A DNA stretch of 64,000 nt, taken from positions 878,501 through 942,500 of the forward strand of contig NZ_JAVIWK010000001.1 in NCBI RefSeq assembly GCF_034314165.1, written 5' to 3'. The DNA is from Pseudomonas sp. Bout1 (GTDB taxonomy: Bacteria; Pseudomonadota; Gammaproteobacteria; Pseudomonadales; Pseudomonadaceae). Below, piece by piece: positions 42,064 through 52,310 of the stretch. Position numbers and translations under genes: made by a program. Numbering within the stretch: the first letter of the stretch is position 1; every line of letters starts with the position of its first letter. The notes below the pieces were generated by a model, which had not been told where the DNA came from, ran no database searches, and worked only from the letters and a program-made list of their open reading frames with translations.

Positions 42064-45018
42064 TCAGTTCACAGCGGACGTCGCTTCGACATGACGCGGC
42101 AATGTCACCCGAATACGGGTGCCGCGTTGGCTTTCGGTGTCAGCCGGGCTGTCGATGGTGATTTGTCCATAATGCTCTTCAACGATGGAATAGACCAGTG
42201 CAAGGCCCAGACCGGTACCTTCACCCGGATCCTTGGTGGTGAAGAAGGGTTCGAACAATCGATCCATGATGTTCTGTGGAATGCCGCTGCCTTCGTCCTC
42301 GACGATCAAGTCGACCGTGTGCTCGAAAGCCTCGCTCTTGACCCGTACTGCGCTGCCGGCCGGGGATGCATCACGGGCGTTGGACAGCAGGTTGATCAGC
42401 ACTTGGGCCAGGCGTTGTGAATCACCGTCGACCCAGTGTTCCGGATCGCACAGGTTGAAGAACTGTACTTCGAAATTGCGCCGGTTCAAGGCCAGCAGCC
42501 CAATAGCATCCTGGGCGACTTCGGCCAGGCACACCGCTTCGTCGTGATTCTGATGGGCGCCCGCGTGGGCAAAGCTCATCAGCGACTGCACGATGCGCGA
42601 AACACGCTTGGTCTGCTCGAGAATCTGCCCGCTGATCTCGATGATTTCGCCGTCTTCCTCGCGCTCCTCCCGCAGGTTTTGCGCGAGGCAGGCGATACCG
42701 GTGATCGGATTGCCGATTTCATGGGCCACGCCGGCGGCCAGGCGGCCGATGCTGGCCAGGCGCTCGGAGTGCACCAGCTTGTCTTCGAGCATCTGGGTTT
42801 CGGTCAGGTCTTCCACCAGCAGCACCAGGCCGCTGTTACCGGGCGCCAGGGGTTCGTCGATGGCGGCCTTGTGCAGGTTCAACCAGCGGGTCTGGCCATC
42901 AAGGGCCAGGTGCTGTTTGTGCAAGTGTTCGTCGGGCAGGTTGATGAAACCTTGGAGCAGCTCCTTCCACGGGTCGCCAATGGTGTTCAGGCGCGAACCC
43001 ACCACGCGCTGGGCGGCGATGCCGGTGAGCTCTTCCATGGCCTTGTTCCACATCAGGATCTCTTGGTCCTTGGCCAGGGAACAGACGCCCATCGGCAGTT
43101 CCTGCAGCGTCTGGCGGTGATAGCGGCGCAGGGCATCGAGTTCGGCGGCAAGGCCGGTGAGGCGCGAGTGGTAATCCTCCAGCCGGCTCTCGATGAAGTG
43201 GATGTCTTCGGTCACATAGTTTTCGCCGCCGGCCTTGTAGGGCAGGAAGGTCTCGACCATGTCCTGGGACACGCTCGGGCCCATCAAGCCGGAAAGGTTG
43301 GCTTCGATACGGTCACGCAGGCGGCGCAGGGCATAAGGCCGGCGCTCATCGAACGGCAGGTAGAGATCGCGCAGGGCCTGCTCGACTTCTTTTTGCGCGG
43401 CCTTTGCGCCCAGCGGCTTGGCCAGTTGCGTGGCGAATTCCTGGGGCGAGGCGGCGTGCAGTTCGCGGCGCTGCGGGCGGCGTACGTTGTCTACCGCGCA
43501 GGCTTCGGCGGCACTGGTTTCTTCGGGGCTGGCGTTGGTGAACAGCGAAATCAGGGTGAACATCAGCACGTTGGCCGCCAGCGAAGCAATCGCCGCCATG
43601 TGCCAACTGGTGTCGTCCAGCACGTAGATCATGTTCAGCAACGGGATGTAGAAGCCCTGCAGGTTGCCCACCAGCGGCAACAGCATGGTCACGGTCCACA
43701 CCAGGATCCCGGCCAGCAACCCGGCGATAAACCCGCGGCGGTTGGCGGTCGGCCAGTACAGCACCGACAGCACGCCCGGCAGGAACTGCAGCGTGGCGAC
43801 AAAGGCGACGATGCCCAGGTTGGCGAGGTCTTGCTCGGCACCCAGCAACAGGTAGAAGCCATAGCCGGCCATGATGATCGCGACGATCAGCGCCCGGCGG
43901 GTCCATTTCAGCCAGCGGTAGATATTGCCTTCGGCCGGCGGCTGATACAGCGGCAGCACCAGGTGATTGAGCGCCATCCCGGACAGCGCCAGGGTGCTGA
44001 CGATGATCAGCCCGCTGGACGCCGATAAACCGCCGACATACGCCAGCAGCGCCAGCGACTTGCTGTTGGCGGCGATGCCGACACCCAGCGTGAAGTATTC
44101 GGGATTGGTGGTGGCGCCCAGCTTCAGGCCGGCCCACAGGATCAGCGGCACGGCCAGGCTCATCAGCAGCAGGAACAGCGGCAAGCCCCAGCTGGCGCTG
44201 ACCAGCGAGCGCGGGTTGAGGTTTTCGGTGAAGGTCATGTGGTACATGTGCGGCATCACGATGGCCGACGCGAAAAACACCAGCAGCAGTGTGCGCCACG
44301 GGCCTTCCTGCAAGGGCGTGTGCAGCGCGGCCAGGGCGGTCTGGTTTTGCAGCAGCCACAGCTCCAGTTGTTGCGGGCCGTCGAAGACGCCGTAGAGCGC
44401 ATACAGGCCGACACCGCCAATGGCGATCAGCTTGATCACCGATTCAAACGCGATCGCGAACACCAGGCCTTCATGTTTCTCACGGGTGGCGATATGCCGT
44501 GAGCCGAAGAAAATCGTGAACAGGGTGATCAGTGCGCAAAAGCTCAATGCAACGCGATGTTGCACCGGCTCACGGGTGAGGATGCTGATGGAGTCGGCCA
44601 CGGCCTGAATCTGCAACGCCAGCAACGGCAGCACACCGATCAGCATGAAAATCGTGGTCAGCGCACCGGCCCAGGTGCTGCGAAAACGGAACGCAAACAG
44701 GTCAGCCAGGGACGACAGCTGATAGGTTCGGGTGATCTTGAGGATTGGGTACAACAGCACCGGCGCCAGCAAAAACGCCCCGGACACCCCGAGATAACTC
44801 GAAAGAAAGCCGTAACCGTACTGATAGGCCAGGCCCACCGTGCCATAAAACGCCCAGGCGCTGGCGTACACGCCCAGCGACAAGGTGTAGGTCAACGGAT
44901 GGCGAATGATCGCCCGCGGAATCATTCCACGCTCACTGATCCAGGCTACCCCGAACAGCGCGGCCAGGTAGGCGGCGCTGATCAGCAGCATCTCGGTCAG
45001 GCTAAAGCTCATCGGCAT
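42064..45018 (-). CDS. cbrA: sensor histidine kinase CbrA with an N-terminal transporter domain
   Basis: 984 residues. The first half is a sodium/solute-symporter-like membrane domain of about 13 helices (to near residue 500). It is followed by a linker, a PAS region near 640-740, a HisKA domain with [12 protein letters not shown] (phospho-His near 766), and an ATPase domain with [19 protein letters not shown] and GTGLGLAL. CbrA links uptake or sensing, notably of histidine, to CbrB phosphorylation. The start is ATG 45018 or ATG 45012, both inside the end of cbrX, so translation is probably coupled. Confidence 0.96.
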   Translation of the reverse strand: MPMSFSLTEMLLISAAYLAALFGVAWISERGMIPRAIIRHPLTYTLSLGVYASAWAFYGTVGLAYQYGYGFLSSYLGVSGAFLLAPVLLYPILKITRTYQLSSLADLFAFRFRSTWAGALTTIFMLIGVLPLLALQIQAVADSISILTREPVQHRVALSFCALITLFTIFFGSRHIATREKHEGLVFAIAFESVIKLIAIGGVGLYALYGVFDGPQQLELWLLQNQTALAALHTPLQEGPWRTLLLVFFASAIVMPHMYHMTFTENLNPRSLVSASWGLPLFLLLMSLAVPLILWAGLKLGATTNPEYFTLGVGIAANSKSLALLAYVGGLSASSGLIIVSTLALSGMALNHLVLPLYQPPAEGNIYRWLKWTRRALIVAIIMAGYGFYLLLGAEQDLANLGIVAFVATLQFLPGVLSVLYWPTANRRGFIAGLLAGILVWTVTMLLPLVGNLQGFYIPLLNMIYVLDDTSWHMAAIASLAANVLMFTLISLFTNASPEETSAAEACAVDNVRRPQRRELHAASPQEFATQLAKPLGAKAAQKEVEQALRDLYLPFDERRPYALRRLRDRIEANLSGLMGPSVSQDMVETFLPYKAGGENYVTEDIHFIESRLEDYHSRLTGLAAELDALRRYHRQTLQELPMGVCSLAKDQEILMWNKAMEELTGIAAQRVVGSRLNTIGDPWKELLQGFINLPDEHLHKQHLALDGQTRWLNLHKAAIDEPLAPGNSGLVLLVEDLTETQMLEDKLVHSERLASIGRLAAGVAHEIGNPITGIACLAQNLREEREEDGEIIEISGQILEQTKRVSRIVQSLMSFAHAGAHQNHDEAVCLAEVAQDAIGLLALNRRNFEVQFFNLCDPEHWVDGDSQRLAQVLINLLSNARDASPAGSAVRVKSEAFEHTVDLIVEDEGSGIPQNIMDRLFEPFFTTKDPGEGTGLGLALVYSIVEEHYGQITIDSPADTESQRGTRIRVTLPRHVEATSAVN

Positions 45019-45178
45019 CTTTTTGGCTCTGCAGGATGAAAGTCACGACGATCAGAATCAGCCAAAGCAGATAGGGCCGGTACCAGGCGCCTGTGGCGTC
45101 GATCCACCAATCCATGATGGCGGGTGAAAACAGGTAGATCCCGACGACCAGCAGCAGGACCAATCGATAGATGTACAT
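45002..45178 (-). CDS. cbrX: small membrane protein CbrX, overlapping cbrA
   Basis: 58 residues, MYIYRLVLLLVVGIYLFSPA onward, with two hydrophobic segments (about 3-20 and 35-53) around a Trp/Tyr-rich loop and a charged tail ending KDADEL. ATG 45178 has AGAGG five bases upstream; the longer open frame is not membrane-like. It overlaps the cbrA start by 17 bp (or 11). A small gene in this position is known in pseudomonads as cbrX and is reported to affect CbrA translation; its own function is unclear. Confidence 0.8.
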   Translation of the reverse strand: MYIYRLVLLLVVGIYLFSPAIMDWWIDATGAWYRPYLLWLILIVVTFILQSQKDADEL

Positions 45179-45240
45179 GTTGGCCTCTGATTGAAAAACT
45201 GCGGCGATGGTAACGGATGGTTCGCAAGCTGCAAGCGCCT

Positions 45241-46128
45241 TCAGCGCAATTGCGCTTCGGCCAGCGTGAGTGTGCGCGGGATCTGTGCGGCATCCCAGTG
45301 TGCAATGCCCCAATCCAGCAGTTCCCGTGGGCTGGCGTGGTTCAACTCGTCGCCCGCGGGCTGGCCCAGGGCACGCAGCGCCCTTAACAGCAAAGGCGTC
45401 GCCTGGCCGGTGGTCAAGGGCGGTGAACGGTAGGATTTGCCCAGCTTGTTACCGTCCGGCTGGATGATCAGCGGCACATGCAGGTAACGCGGTTGGCGCA
45501 GGCCCAGCAATTCTTGCAGGTACAGTTGGCGTGGCGTGGAGTCGAGCAGGTCGGCGCCACGCACGATGTCGGTCACACCTTGCCAGGCATCATCGAGGAC
45601 TACCGCCAGTTGGTAGGCGTACAGGCCGTCACGGCGGCGGATAATGAAGTCGCCTACGTCGCGGCCCAGGTGCTGTCGGAATTGGCCTTGTACGCGGTCG
45701 GTAAAATGGTATTCCAGCTCCGGCACCCGCAGGCGGATGGCGGCATCTTGCTGGCCGTGGCCGGCATTGCGACACAGCCCCGGATAAATCCCGTTGTAGG
45801 GCTCCAGTTGCTTGCGCGAACAGGTGCAGGCGTAGGCCAGGCCGTGATTGAACAGGCGGTTGAGCACTTCGGCGTAGGCATCATGCCGCTCGCTTTGTCG
45901 GACCAATTCTCCGTCCCATTCAAAGCCGTAGCTTTCCAGGGCATTGAGGATCGCCGCCTGGGCACCGGGCTCTTCCCGTGGCGGATCGAGGTCTTCCATG
46001 CGCATCAGCCAGCGGCCTTGATTGGCACGGGCGTCGAGGTAGGAGGCGAGGGCAGCGACCAGGGAACCGAAGTGCAGGTGTCCGCTGGGCGTGGGGGCGA
46101 AACGCCCGATATAGGAGGAGGCAGTCAT
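45241..46128 (-). CDS. gluQ: glutamyl-Q tRNA(Asp) synthetase
   Basis: Attaches glutamate to queuosine in the wobble position of tRNA-Asp. The 295-residue product resembles a truncated GltX without the anticodon-binding domain: PSGHLHFGSLVAALAS (HIGH variant, residues 14-29), a zinc site with ACTCSRKQLEPYNGIYPGLC near 100-118, and NKLGKSYRS as the KMSKS variant near 235. dksA lies upstream on the same strand, separated by a terminator; the dksA-gluQ pairing is widespread in proteobacteria. Confidence 0.95.
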   Translation of the reverse strand: MTASSYIGRFAPTPSGHLHFGSLVAALASYLDARANQGRWLMRMEDLDPPREEPGAQAAILNALESYGFEWDGELVRQSERHDAYAEVLNRLFNHGLAYACTCSRKQLEPYNGIYPGLCRNAGHGQQDAAIRLRVPELEYHFTDRVQGQFRQHLGRDVGDFIIRRRDGLYAYQLAVVLDDAWQGVTDIVRGADLLDSTPRQLYLQELLGLRQPRYLHVPLIIQPDGNKLGKSYRSPPLTTGQATPLLLRALRALGQPAGDELNHASPRELLDWGIAHWDAAQIPRTLTLAEAQLR

Positions 46129-46165
46129 GGGCCGGATACTACTGGAAAACCACCCAGCGCCAGAA

Positions 46166-46196
46166 ACAAAAATGGGGCGTTCGCACGCCCCATTTG
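46166..46196 (-). terminator. terminator between dksA and gluQ
   Basis: On the minus strand AATGGGGCGT, GCGA, ACGCCCCATT then TTTG TTT. It lies 17 bp after the dksA stop, so gluQ expression needs read-through or its own promoter. In E. coli a terminator in the same place limits gluQ. Confidence 0.8.
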
Positions 46197-46212
46197 TTCA
46201 GCCCGGCAGTGA

Positions 46213-46647
46213 TTACTTGCCGACCTGTTTTTCCTTGATTTCAGCCAAGGTCTTGCAGTCTACGCACAGGTCGGCGGTAGGACGCGCCTCCAGGCGGCGA
46301 ATACCGATCTCGACGCCGCAGGACTCGCACCAGCCATACTCTTCGTCTTCGATGAGTTGCAGGGTCTTGTCGATCTTCTTGATCAGCTTGCGCTCGCGAT
46401 CACGGGCGCGCAGTTCAAGCGCGAACTCTTCTTCCTGGCTGGCACGGTCTGCCGGGTCCGGGAAGTTGGCCGCTTCGTCCTTCATATGGTCAACGGTACG
46501 GTCAACCTCTTGCATCAAGTCCTGTTTCCACTGCTTCAGGATCTTGGAGAAGTGTTCGCGCATGGGCTTGCCCATGTATTCCTCACCCTTCGATTCGACG
46601 TAGGGTTGGAAGCCGCTGATGCTCTGTTGCTTTGCTTGGGTGGGCAT
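46213..46647 (-). CDS. dksA: RNA polymerase-binding factor DksA
   Basis: Enters the RNAP secondary channel and potentiates ppGpp. The 144-residue product has a coiled coil whose tip is DPADRA (the conserved Asp-Asp-Ala) and a four-Cys zinc finger CESC...CVDC near 110-135. The start is ATG 46647 (MPTQAKQQ); a frame beginning six codons upstream is less likely. Its target promoters may include tRNA-fMet at 16630. Confidence 0.96.
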   Translation of the reverse strand: MPTQAKQQSISGFQPYVESKGEEYMGKPMREHFSKILKQWKQDLMQEVDRTVDHMKDEAANFPDPADRASQEEEFALELRARDRERKLIKKIDKTLQLIEDEEYGWCESCGVEIGIRRLEARPTADLCVDCKTLAEIKEKQVGK

Positions 46648-46968
46648 GAATGGACCGCCTCTCACTCTTCTAATCCATTGCGCAGGATTGCAACATCACC
46701 GACACCTGCCGGCCCTGCGGCTGCAAGCGGGCGAACTTACCAGATAGATTCGGGGTGCGCCACTCCCGGTTGTCGAGGCACCGTCTTGTGAGGCGTGCAA
46801 ACCGCCGCAGGCCCCAGCAGGGCGGGGTTGTACGGTCTCGAATGTTGATTTTAGCTGTTTTGCAGGTAGTTGCTCGCCATGCCCGCTACACGTCTTCGGG
46901 CAATAGAGCAGGTTTTGCGCGGCGGGTTGGGTAGAATCGGGGTTTGTCCTCAGAGTTAAGGAAGGCTA
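46648..46968. other. divergent intergenic region, dksA / aminotransferase
   Basis: 321 bp between divergent genes. I see a -10-like TAGAAT at 46932-46937 for the rightward gene but no good -35, and no clear promoter for dksA. No repeat or RNA structure stands out. Confidence 0.4.
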
Positions 46969-48141
46969 ATGGCTCAGCCCTACAGTGCGCGCAGCCGCGC
47001 TATCGAACCTTTCCATGTCATGGCGTTGCTGGCGCGGGCCAATGAATTACAGGCCGCCGGGCACGACGTGATTCACCTGGAAATCGGCGAGCCGGACTTC
47101 ACCACCGCCGAGCCGATTATCAAGGCCGGGCAGGCGGCACTGGCCAATGGCAAGACCCGCTACACGGCGGCCCGCGGGCTGCCGGAATTGCGCGAAGCCA
47201 TCAGCGGGTTCTACCAGCAGCGTTACGGGCTGGGCATCGACCCTGAGCGAATTCTGATCACCCCCGGCGGCTCCGGTGCCTTGCTGCTGGCGAGCAGTTT
47301 GCTGGTGGACCCTGGCAAACACTGGCTGCTGGCAGACCCTGGTTACCCGTGCAACCGTCACTTCCTGCGACTGGTTGAAGGCGCGGCCCAGCTGGTCCCG
47401 GTCGGCCCTGAGGTGCGTTATCAACTGACTGCCGACCTGGTGGCGCGCCACTGGGATCAAGACAGCGTGGGCGCGTTGGTCGCGTCGCCGGCCAACCCGA
47501 CCGGCACCATCCTCACCCGCGATGAGTTGGCCGGGTTGTCGAGTGCCATCAAGGCGCGCAACGGGCACCTGGTGGTGGATGAAATTTATCACGGTCTGAC
47601 CTACGGCACCGATGCCGCCAGCGTGCTGGAAGTTGACGATGAAGCCTTCGTTTTAAATAGTTTTTCGAAGTATTTCGGAATGACCGGATGGCGTCTTGGC
47701 TGGCTGGTGGCACCGCCGGCTGCCGTGGGTGAACTGGAAAAGCTGGCGCAGAACCTCTACATCAGCGCGCCGAGCATGGCCCAGCATGCGGCCCTGGCCT
47801 GCTTTACCCCAGAAACGTTAGGCATTCTTGAGGACCGCCGGGCCGAGTTTGGCCGGCGCCGCGACTTCCTGCTGCCAGCCCTGCGAGGGCTTGGCTTCGG
47901 TATCGCCGTTGAGCCGGAAGGCGCGTTCTACTTGTATGCCGATATCAGCGCATTCGGTGGCGATGCCTTTGCCTTCTGCCGGCACTTCCTCGAAACCGAA
48001 CACGTGGCCTTTACCCCGGGCCTGGATTTCGGCCGTTATCAAGCCGGTCACCATGTGCGTTTTGCCTACACGCAAAACCTTGATCGCCTACAGGAAGCCG
48101 TTGAGCGAATTGCCCGTGGCTTGCGGAGCTGGCAAGGCTGA
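46969..48141 (+). CDS. pyridoxal-phosphate-dependent aminotransferase (class I/II)
   Basis: 390 residues, fold type I. The cofactor Lys lies in [15 protein letters not shown] near residue 228; [19 protein letters not shown] and the C-terminal substrate Arg in HVRFAYT are visible. It belongs with aspartate/alanine-type aminotransferases, but the amino-acid partner is not determined. A gene of this kind next to dksA matches P. aeruginosa. ATG 46969 has AAGGAAG upstream. The stop overlaps the sfsA start (TGATG). Confidence 0.85.
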   Translation: MAQPYSARSRAIEPFHVMALLARANELQAAGHDVIHLEIGEPDFTTAEPIIKAGQAALANGKTRYTAARGLPELREAISGFYQQRYGLGIDPERILITPGGSGALLLASSLLVDPGKHWLLADPGYPCNRHFLRLVEGAAQLVPVGPEVRYQLTADLVARHWDQDSVGALVASPANPTGTILTRDELAGLSSAIKARNGHLVVDEIYHGLTYGTDAASVLEVDDEAFVLNSFSKYFGMTGWRLGWLVAPPAAVGELEKLAQNLYISAPSMAQHAALACFTPETLGILEDRRAEFGRRRDFLLPALRGLGFGIAVEPEGAFYLYADISAFGGDAFAFCRHFLETEHVAFTPGLDFGRYQAGHHVRFAYTQNLDRLQEAVERIARGLRSWQG

Positions 48142-48854
48142 TGCGTTTTAATCCTCCCCTCGAAGAAGGCCGGCTGATCCGCCGCTACAAGCGTTTTCTC
48201 GCAGATATCGAAACCGTTACCGGCGAGTTGCTGACTATTCACTGCCCCAACACCGGCTCGATGTTCAATTGCATGGTGGAGGGTGGCCAAGTCTGGTTCA
48301 GCCGCTCCAATGACCCTAAGCGCAAGCTGCCTGGTACTTGGGAAATCAGCGAAACCCCGCAGGGGCGCCTGGCGTGCGTGAACACGGCGCGGGCCAATCA
48401 GTTGGTGGAAGAAGCGTTGCGGGCCGGGGTTATCGCCGAGCTCAATGGCTTTACCGCGTTGAGGCGCGAAGTACCCTACGGCCAGGAAAACAGCCGGATC
48501 GATTTTCGCCTGGATTACCCGACGGGCGCTGCGTACGTCGAAGTCAAAAGCGTCACCCTTGGGTTTGACGGGACGTCGACCGCGGCGTTTCCCGATGCCG
48601 TGACCCAGCGCGGGGCCAAGCATTTGCGGGAGCTGGCGCACTTGGCGCGCGAGGGGGTTCGGGCGGTGCAGCTTTACTGCGTCAACCTCTCGGGGATCGA
48701 TGCGGTGCGCCCTGCTGAAGAAATTGATGCCGGTTATGCCGCTGCGTTGCGTGAGGCCAAGGCGGCGGGCGTCGAAGTGTTGGCCTATGGTGTGCGGCTG
48801 ACGTCAGAAGAAATCTGCGTCGACCGTCGACTGGAAGTAGTACTCGGCGATTAG
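48141..48854 (+). CDS. sfsA: SfsA family DNA/RNA nuclease-like protein
   Basis: 237 residues, named for a sugar-fermentation phenotype in E. coli. Typical segments are [31 protein letters not shown] and YVEVKSVTL, and the last two resemble a PD-(D/E)XK nuclease core. Its role is not settled. It is translationally coupled to the aminotransferase, and its end overlaps the Rieske gene by four bases in convergent orientation. Confidence 0.92.
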   Translation: MRFNPPLEEGRLIRRYKRFLADIETVTGELLTIHCPNTGSMFNCMVEGGQVWFSRSNDPKRKLPGTWEISETPQGRLACVNTARANQLVEEALRAGVIAELNGFTALRREVPYGQENSRIDFRLDYPTGAAYVEVKSVTLGFDGTSTAAFPDAVTQRGAKHLRELAHLAREGVRAVQLYCVNLSGIDAVRPAEEIDAGYAAALREAKAAGVEVLAYGVRLTSEEICVDRRLEVVLGD

Positions 48855-49168
48855 ATTTGCACCCACAGGCCCTGTTCGTCCTCGCGGCCGGGCAGGGCGG
48901 TCAGGCTCTGGCCGGCGCAGGGCCCGGCGACGCACTCACCGCTCTCGATCAAAAACAGTGCGCCATGGGTGGCGCACTGGACAAGGCTGGCGCTCGGGTC
49001 CAGAAATTGGTCCGGCTGCCATTCCAGCGGCACCCCGCGATGTGGGCAGCGGTTGATATAGAAGTAGGCAATGCCTTCGCGGCGCACGGCAAACAGCTTG
49101 CGCCCGTCGATATCGAAACCGCGGCTGGCGTTGGGTGCGAGTTCGCTGGAAGTGCACAGAAACTTCAT
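48851..49168 (-). CDS. small Rieske [2Fe-2S] protein
   Basis: 105 residues forming a lone Rieske domain. RCPHRG (Cys-x-His) near 42-47 and CATHG (Cys-x2-His) near 68-72 are the cluster ligands. No other domain is present, so it is probably a ferredoxin-like electron carrier for an unidentified oxygenase or reductase. The start is ATG 49168; the upstream open frame has no protein-like features. A Fur-like box lies 76 bp upstream. Confidence 0.85.
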   Translation of the reverse strand: MKFLCTSSELAPNASRGFDIDGRKLFAVRREGIAYFYINRCPHRGVPLEWQPDQFLDPSASLVQCATHGALFLIESGECVAGPCAGQSLTALPGREDEQGLWVQI

Positions 49169-49243
49169 ATCGATCCTTAAGTACCGCCGTTTGTGGGCTG
49201 CAAGGCTATCCTGGGTGGGCCGCAGCGCCCCGGAGCTTGACGT

Positions 49244-49262
49244 GCAAATGCAAACAATTATC
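49244..49262. promoter_or_regulatory. Fur box between the Rieske gene and hmuT
   Basis: GCAAATGCAAACAATTATC matches 13 of 19 positions of GATAATGATAATCATTATC. It is placed to control the heme operon to the right and possibly the Rieske gene to the left. Confidence 0.55.
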
Positions 49263-49374
49263 AAATGCCGGCTTCGCCCGTAGCTGACTGGGCGCTCTGT
49301 ACGATGTCGGGCAGCGTTGATCTGTCACATTGCGAGTGTTTCAGCGGGCTCACCTCCTGGAAGGAAACCCTGTT

Positions 49375-50253
49375 ATGCGCCTGAGTACCAGCGCTATTGC
49401 GCTCGTTGTCGGACTGCTGGTCAACGCTGGGGCCCAAGCCTCTGAACTGCCACAACGCTGGGTCAGTGCCGGTGGCGCGTTATCGGAATGGGTGACGGCC
49501 CTGGGCGGTGAGTCGAAACTGGTGGGCGTGGACACCACCAGCCAGCATCCAGAATCCCTCAAGGCGTTGCCGAGCATTGGTTATCAGCGCCAGTTGTCGG
49601 CAGAAGGCATCTTGAGCTTGCGCCCGCAAATCCTGGTCGGCACCGAGGAGATGGGCCCGCCGCCAGTGCTGGCGCAAATCCGCAATGCCGGTGTGAAAGT
49701 AGAGCTGTTTTCGGCCGAGCCGGACCTGCCGACCTTGCAAGGCAACCTTCAGCATTTGGGCAAGCTGCTGGGCACCGAAGCCAGGGCTGCGGAGCTGTTC
49801 AGCGACTATCAGAAACAACTGGATCAACAAAAGAATTGGGTGACCAACGCGCAGGCCACGCAAAAAGCACCGGGAGTGCTGTTGTTGCTGGGGCATGCCG
49901 GTGGCAAACCGCTGATCGCGGGTAAAGACACGGCGGCTGACTGGATGCTGCAGCAGGCCGGCGGCCATAACCTGGCGACCCACAGTGGTTACAAACCGTT
50001 TTCCGTGGAGTCGCTGGCGGGGCTCAACCCGGACGTGCTGGTGTTCGCCGACCGTGCCTTGACGGGTGACGCAGCCCGCGCGGCGCTGTTCAAGGAGAAC
50101 CCGATCCTGGCTTCGACGCCGGCAGCCAGGAACGGGCGCGTCTATGAACTGGACCCGACGCTGCTGGTGGGTGGGCTTGGGCCGCGCTTGCCGCAAAGCC
50201 TGGTGAAACTCTCCGCCGGATTTTATCCATCCCAGGCTAAAACTGCCCAATGA
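49375..50253 (+). CDS. hmuT: hemin ABC transporter periplasmic binding protein
   Basis: Carries heme from the outer-membrane receptor to the permease. The 292-residue product has a signal peptide (about 1-21, ending AQA) and the two-lobe ABC-binding fold of the heme/B12 class with GYQRQLSAEGILSLRPQIL, LLLLGHAGGKPL and VGGLGPRLPQSL. ATG 49375 follows GGAAGGAAA. The stop overlaps the hmuU start by four bases. Known as phuT in P. aeruginosa. Confidence 0.93.
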   Translation: MRLSTSAIALVVGLLVNAGAQASELPQRWVSAGGALSEWVTALGGESKLVGVDTTSQHPESLKALPSIGYQRQLSAEGILSLRPQILVGTEEMGPPPVLAQIRNAGVKVELFSAEPDLPTLQGNLQHLGKLLGTEARAAELFSDYQKQLDQQKNWVTNAQATQKAPGVLLLLGHAGGKPLIAGKDTAADWMLQQAGGHNLATHSGYKPFSVESLAGLNPDVLVFADRALTGDAARAALFKENPILASTPAARNGRVYELDPTLLVGGLGPRLPQSLVKLSAGFYPSQAKTAQ

Positions 50254-51287
50254 CCACTCTGGTTAAACCGCGAACCTTGTTTATTGGCTTGAGCCTGCTG
50301 TGTGTGCTTGCGATCTGGCTGTCATTGGCCTTGGGGCCGGTCAGCTTGCCGTTGATCGACACCTTGCGAGCAGCGTTGCGTTTACTGGGTGTGCCTATCG
50401 AGGCGCAGGGCCTGGAGCAGGCGGAGTTGATCCTCGGGCAGATTCGCTTGCCGCGTACGTTATTGGGCCTGGCCGTCGGCGGGGTCCTGGCGCTTTCGGG
50501 CGTTGCGATGCAGGGGTTGTTTCGTAACCCCTTGGCCGACCCCGGGTTGGTCGGGGTGTCCAGCGGCGCGGCGCTGGGCGCAGCGATTGCGATTGTCGGT
50601 GGTTCTTTTTTGGGTGGCGTGCCGGACGCGCTTGGGCCGTATCTGCTATCGCTGTGTGCCTTTCTCGGTGGTTTGGGGGTGACAGCGCTGGTCTATCGGC
50701 TGGGGCGGCGCAATGGCCAAACCAATGTCGCGACCATGTTGCTGGCGGGCATCGCCCTGACGGCCCTCGCCAGTTCGGCAGTGGGGCTGTTTACCTACCT
50801 GGCGGATGACGCCACCTTGCGCACCTTGACGTTCTGGAACCTGGGCAGTCTGAACGGCGCCAGTTATTCGCGACTGTGGCCGCTGTTGCTGGTGAGCGCC
50901 GGCGTAGCCCTATGGTTGCCGCGCCGGGCCAAGGCGCTGAATGCATTGTTGCTGGGTGAGTCGGAAGCCAGCCACCTGGGGATTGATGTTGAAGGCCTCA
51001 AGCGTGAATTGGTGTTCTGCACCGCGCTTGGCGTGGGTGCCGCAGTGGCGGCCGCGGGCATGATCGGTTTTGTTGGGCTGGTGGTGCCGCATCTGGTGCG
51101 CCTGCTGGCGGGGCCGGATCACCGGGTATTGCTGCCGGCCTCGGTGCTGGCGGGGGCGAGTTTGCTGCTGTTCGCCGACCTGGTGGCTCGCCTGGCCTTG
51201 GCCCCGGCTGAATTGCCGATTGGTATTGTTACTGCGTTTATCGGTGCGCCGTTTTTCCTCTACCTGTTGTTGCGAGGGCGTGCCTGA
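50250..51287 (+). CDS. hmuU: hemin ABC transporter permease
   Basis: FecCD-family inner-membrane permease of 345 residues with about ten transmembrane segments. [42 protein letters not shown] is the family signature near 67-110. The C-terminal coupling region is [16 protein letters not shown]. It is coupled to hmuT (ATGA) and hmuV (TGATG). Confidence 0.95.
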   Translation: MTTLVKPRTLFIGLSLLCVLAIWLSLALGPVSLPLIDTLRAALRLLGVPIEAQGLEQAELILGQIRLPRTLLGLAVGGVLALSGVAMQGLFRNPLADPGLVGVSSGAALGAAIAIVGGSFLGGVPDALGPYLLSLCAFLGGLGVTALVYRLGRRNGQTNVATMLLAGIALTALASSAVGLFTYLADDATLRTLTFWNLGSLNGASYSRLWPLLLVSAGVALWLPRRAKALNALLLGESEASHLGIDVEGLKRELVFCTALGVGAAVAAAGMIGFVGLVVPHLVRLLAGPDHRVLLPASVLAGASLLLFADLVARLALAPAELPIGIVTAFIGAPFFLYLLLRGRA

Positions 51288-52054
51288 TGCTACGAGTAGA
51301 AGACCTGCTGATCCGCCGTGGGCGTAAAACCGTATTGGCGGATGTCACCCTGGAGCTGCTACCGGGTGAGGTGCTCGGTGTGCTGGGCCCCAACGGCGCT
51401 GGTAAAAGTACCTTGCTTGGTGCGTTATGCGGCGAGCTTCACGCGGACCAGGGGCGCGTATGGCTGGACCAGCGCGAGCTGAAAGACTGGGCCGGCGCCC
51501 AGCGTGCCCAGCGCCTGGCGGTACTGCCGCAGGCCTCGACCCTGGACTTTGCCTTTCGTGTCGAAGAAGTGGTTGGCATGGGGCGCTTGCCCCATCAAAC
51601 CGGTCGGGTGCGGGACGATGAAATTATCAGCGCGGCCTTGCAGGCCGCCGACGTCGGACACTTGAGCGGTCGCAGCTACCTGGCGTTGTCGGGCGGCGAA
51701 AGGCAGCGTGTGCACCTGGCGCGGGTGCTGGCGCAGCTGTGGCCGGGTGAGGCGGGGCAGACCTTGCTGCTGGATGAGCCAACATCGATGCTTGACCCGC
51801 TGCACCAGCACACCATCTTGCAAGCGATTCGCACCTTTGCCGACCGTGGTGCGGCCGTGTTGGTGATTCTTCACGACCTGAACCTGGCGGCGCGCTACTG
51901 TGATCGCATCCTGCTGCTCGAAGGTGGGCGGCCCCATGCCTTGGATACGCCTGGGCAGGTCTTGCGGCCTGAACCGCTCAAGGCGGTATTCGGGTTGGAT
52001 GTGCTGGTACAGCCGCACCCCGAGCGTGGGCATCCATTGATCATTGCACGCTGA
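51287..52054 (+). CDS. hmuV: hemin ABC transporter ATP-binding protein
   Basis: 255-residue ABC ATPase that drives heme import. Walker [10 protein letters not shown] (near 36), signature [15 protein letters not shown] (near 142), Walker [13 protein letters not shown], and the switch His in VILHDLNLA are all present. Last gene of hmuTUV; the prrF sRNA converges on it 33 bp after the stop. Confidence 0.96.
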   Translation: MLRVEDLLIRRGRKTVLADVTLELLPGEVLGVLGPNGAGKSTLLGALCGELHADQGRVWLDQRELKDWAGAQRAQRLAVLPQASTLDFAFRVEEVVGMGRLPHQTGRVRDDEIISAALQAADVGHLSGRSYLALSGGERQRVHLARVLAQLWPGEAGQTLLLDEPTSMLDPLHQHTILQAIRTFADRGAAVLVILHDLNLAARYCDRILLLEGGRPHALDTPGQVLRPEPLKAVFGLDVLVQPHPERGHPLIIAR

Positions 52055-52086
52055 AGCACTGCCTTTTCGGGCCGCTTTCTGCAGGC

Positions 52087-52113
52087 AAAAAAAGACCCGG
52101 CAAGAGCCGGGTC
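52087..52113 (-). terminator. terminator of prrF
   Basis: 8-bp GC stem with a TCTT loop followed by T7 on the minus strand. In the plus direction there is no T-run. Confidence 0.9.
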
Positions 52114-52199
52114 AAATAACCGTGATTAGCCTGATGAGGAGATAATCTGAGAGTCCGAACCAATGGTCTTCCAGTTATCGGCTGATCTCGCGACCAGTT
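52087..52199 (-). ncRNA. prrF: PrrF iron-responsive small RNA
   Basis: Functional analogue of RyhB that represses iron-using proteins when iron is scarce. The minus-strand transcript begins near ACTGGTCGCGAGATCAGCCG, contains the conserved CTCAGATTATCTCCTCATCA core (complementary region at 52133-52152 on the plus strand), and ends in the terminator GACCCGGC-TCTT-GCCGGGTC with seven T. Its promoter overlaps a Fur box. Only one copy is present at this locus. Confidence 0.95.
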
Positions 52200-52201
52200 G
52201 T

Positions 52202-52231
52202 GATAATCATAACGATTCTCATTTGAGAGTC
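52202..52231 (-). promoter_or_regulatory. prrF promoter with overlapping Fur box
   Basis: The Fur box GATAATCATAACGATTCTC (52202-52220) matches 15 of 19 consensus positions. On the minus strand TTGACT (-35), a 16-bp spacer and TATGAT (-10) span it, so Fur would block polymerase directly. Confidence 0.88.
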
Positions 52232-52310
52232 AACATTTGTTTTGCGACTTCTTCGGATTTCCTCAAATATTGGGTTGCAGCCCCAGCAAACGTTGGTGCA
52301 AGTTGCCGAC

